Assembly: GCA_900547765.1 (NCBI GenBank)
Contig: URIA01000008.1
Location: 1-53,258, forward strand
Reading direction: 5' to 3'
Source: an uncultured Collinsella sp.
GTDB taxonomy: Bacteria; Actinomycetota; Coriobacteriia; Coriobacteriales; Coriobacteriaceae
DNA length: 53,258 nucleotides
Shown: positions 52,105 through 53,258 of the stretch, in pieces
Position numbering within the stretch: the stretch's first letter is position 1
Layout: each line of letters begins with the position of its first letter
Made by a program: the position numbers and the translations under genes
The notes under the pieces: generated by a model
The model's input: the letters and a program-made list of their open reading frames with translations, nothing else
Told to the model about the DNA's origin: nothing
Databases searched by the model: none

Positions 52105-53172
52105 ATGCGCGACAAGCTCGAAAAGATCATCAAGGCCTACGAGGAGCTCGAGAAGAAGCTTTCCGACCCGGCCGTCGCCTCCGATATCAAGGAGTTCACG
52201 CGTCTCAACAAGGAGTACGCGCACCAGTCCGACCTCATCGCCGCCTCGCGCGAGTACATCGGCGCGCTCGATGACATCGAGGCTGCCAAGGAAATGCTGC
52301 ACGATACCACCGATGCCGATGAGAAGGAGATGCTCCAGATGGACATCTCCGAAAACGAGGCCAAGCTTCCCCAGCTCGAGGAAGACATCAAGTACATGCT
52401 CATCCCGAGCGACCCCAACGACGACAAGAACACCATCGTCGAGATTCGCTCCGCCGCCGGTGGCGACGAGGCGGCCATCTTCGCCGGCGACCTGTACAAG
52501 ATGTATCAGCGCTTTTGCGAGTCGCGTGGCTGGAAGACCACCGTGCTCGATTCCAGCCCCAGCGAGGCCGGCGGCTTCAAGTCCATCGAGTTCAAGGTCG
52601 AGGGCGACCGCGTCTACTCCGTTATGAAGTACGAGTCCGGCGTGCACCGTGTCCAGCGCGTCCCCAAGACCGAGTCCCAGGGCCGCATTCAGACCTCCAC
52701 GGCTACCGTCGCCGTACTTCCCGAGGCCGAGGAGATCGACGTCCAGATCAACCAGTCCGACCTGCGCATCGACACCTACTGCGCCTCCGGCCCTGGCGGT
52801 CAGTGCGTTAACACTACCTACTCCGCTGTGCGAATCACCCACCTGCCCACCAACACCGTGGTGCAGTCACAGGAGCAGCGTTCCCAGATCCAGAACCGCG
52901 AGGTCTGCATGCAGATGCTGCGTGCCCGTCTGTACGAGATGGAGCTCGAGAAGCAGCAGGCAGAGCTCGGTGCCGAGCGCCAAAGCCAGATCGGCCACGG
53001 CAACCGTTCCGAGAAGATCCGTACCTACAACCAGCCCCAGGACCGCGTGACCGATCACCGCATCGGTTTCAACTCCACCTACAACGGCGTCCTTCTGGGC
53101 GATCAGCTCGGCACCGTCATCGAGGCGCTCGCCGCCGCCGAGCGAGCCGAGAAGCTGGCACAGGCTGTGTAG
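52105..53172 (+). CDS. prfA: Peptide chain release factor 1
   Basis: 355 residues. Reads UAG and UAA stop codons and triggers peptide release on the ribosome. The stop-recognition tripeptide is P-K-T in RVPKTESQGR, the PxT of RF1 rather than the SPF of RF2. The catalytic GGQ lies in SGPGGQCVNTTYSAVRITH. The N-terminal coiled region is DKLEKIIKAYEELEKKLSDP. AAAGGAG seven bases before the ATG at 52105 fixes the start; the frame is open further upstream but lacks such a site. The TAG stop opens repeat copy 3. In many bacteria prmC follows; here the window ends. Confidence 0.97.
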   Translation: MRDKLEKIIKAYEELEKKLSDPAVASDIKEFTRLNKEYAHQSDLIAASREYIGALDDIEAAKEMLHDTTDADEKEMLQMDISENEAKLPQLEEDIKYMLIPSDPNDDKNTIVEIRSAAGGDEAAIFAGDLYKMYQRFCESRGWKTTVLDSSPSEAGGFKSIEFKVEGDRVYSVMKYESGVHRVQRVPKTESQGRIQTSTATVAVLPEAEEIDVQINQSDLRIDTYCASGPGGQCVNTTYSAVRITHLPTNTVVQSQEQRSQIQNREVCMQMLRARLYEMELEKQQAELGAERQSQIGHGNRSEKIRTYNQPQDRVTDHRIGFNSTYNGVLLGDQLGTVIEALAAAERAEKLAQAV

Positions 53173-53258
53173 GTTCCGCCGTTCTACCGAACGGCGGACC
53201 AGCCGACGCTGCGCGGGCCGCATTTGGACAATCTGACGTTCAACTTCAAGGGCGCGAC
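53170..53258 (+). repeat. Stop-codon-abutting hairpin repeat, copy 3 (cut by the window end)
   Basis: Begins TAGGTTCCGCCGTTC with TAG as the prfA stop and keeps the CCGCCGTTC/GAACGGCGG stem and the GACGCTGCGCG block of copy 1. The beginning of the long arm is diverged (GGACAATCTGACGTTCAA). The rest lies outside the window. Confidence 0.7.

Overview
This window most likely comes from a Collinsella-like member of the Coriobacteriia, a high-GC Gram-positive gut anaerobe. The basis is high G+C, a dnaK-grpE-dnaJ-hspR operon headed by DnaK and closed by the MerR-type repressor HspR, a surface protein ending in LANTG (the LAxTG sorting signal of actinobacterial class E sortases), a 2x[4Fe-4S] ferredoxin, and several families of intergenic palindromes. 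The genus is an inference; no rRNA or tRNA gene was seen.

Layout. 1-4400: the end of a peptidoglycan-binding protein, a small DUF1540 protein, then an NAD block (nadB-nadC-niaR) whose nadB has lost its normal start and begins with what looks like the start of a QueT-type membrane protein; then a ferredoxin. 4400-9250: a repeat-bearing gap and the heat-shock operon. 9250-24060: a sortase-anchored coiled-coil protein, a two-gene ABC exporter, a flavodoxin-like protein, an LTA-synthase-like enzyme, a nitroreductase, and a potassium locus (kup, a 64-residue membrane protein, and a KdpD/KdpE-like two-component pair without kdpFABC). 24060-31050: an RlmKL-type rRNA methyltransferase whose first domain looks inactive, a HAD phosphatase, a transaldolase-like aldolase and Tex. 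31500-37070: a Gfo/Idh - MFS - SDR operon with a divergent LysR regulator, then a diguanylate cyclase. 37500-41740: a second two-gene ABC exporter behind a MarR repressor, with 8-base gene overlaps. 42060-53258: a pyridoxamine kinase, a TIGR04076 protein, a low-molecular-weight phosphatase, an MFS exporter, an unknown membrane protein, an aldose epimerase, a polar amino acid ABC importer followed by an M20 peptidase, and prfA.

The genes are mostly housekeeping and transport. The unusual signal is between them. (i) 14-15 base units of the type GGGAAACGGCATCCC alternate in orientation with a fixed 62-base period at two loci. (ii) A roughly 160-base element with a long hairpin starts exactly at TAG stop codons, in three copies. 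(iii) Two elements carry terminal inverted repeats, one hairpin insert is flanked by a 16-base direct repeat, and there is one 29-base perfect palindrome with a second hairpin inside it. (iv) The queT::nadB junction is either a real deletion fusion or an assembly chimera and should be checked first. All repeat alignments and motif positions were read by eye; no search was run.
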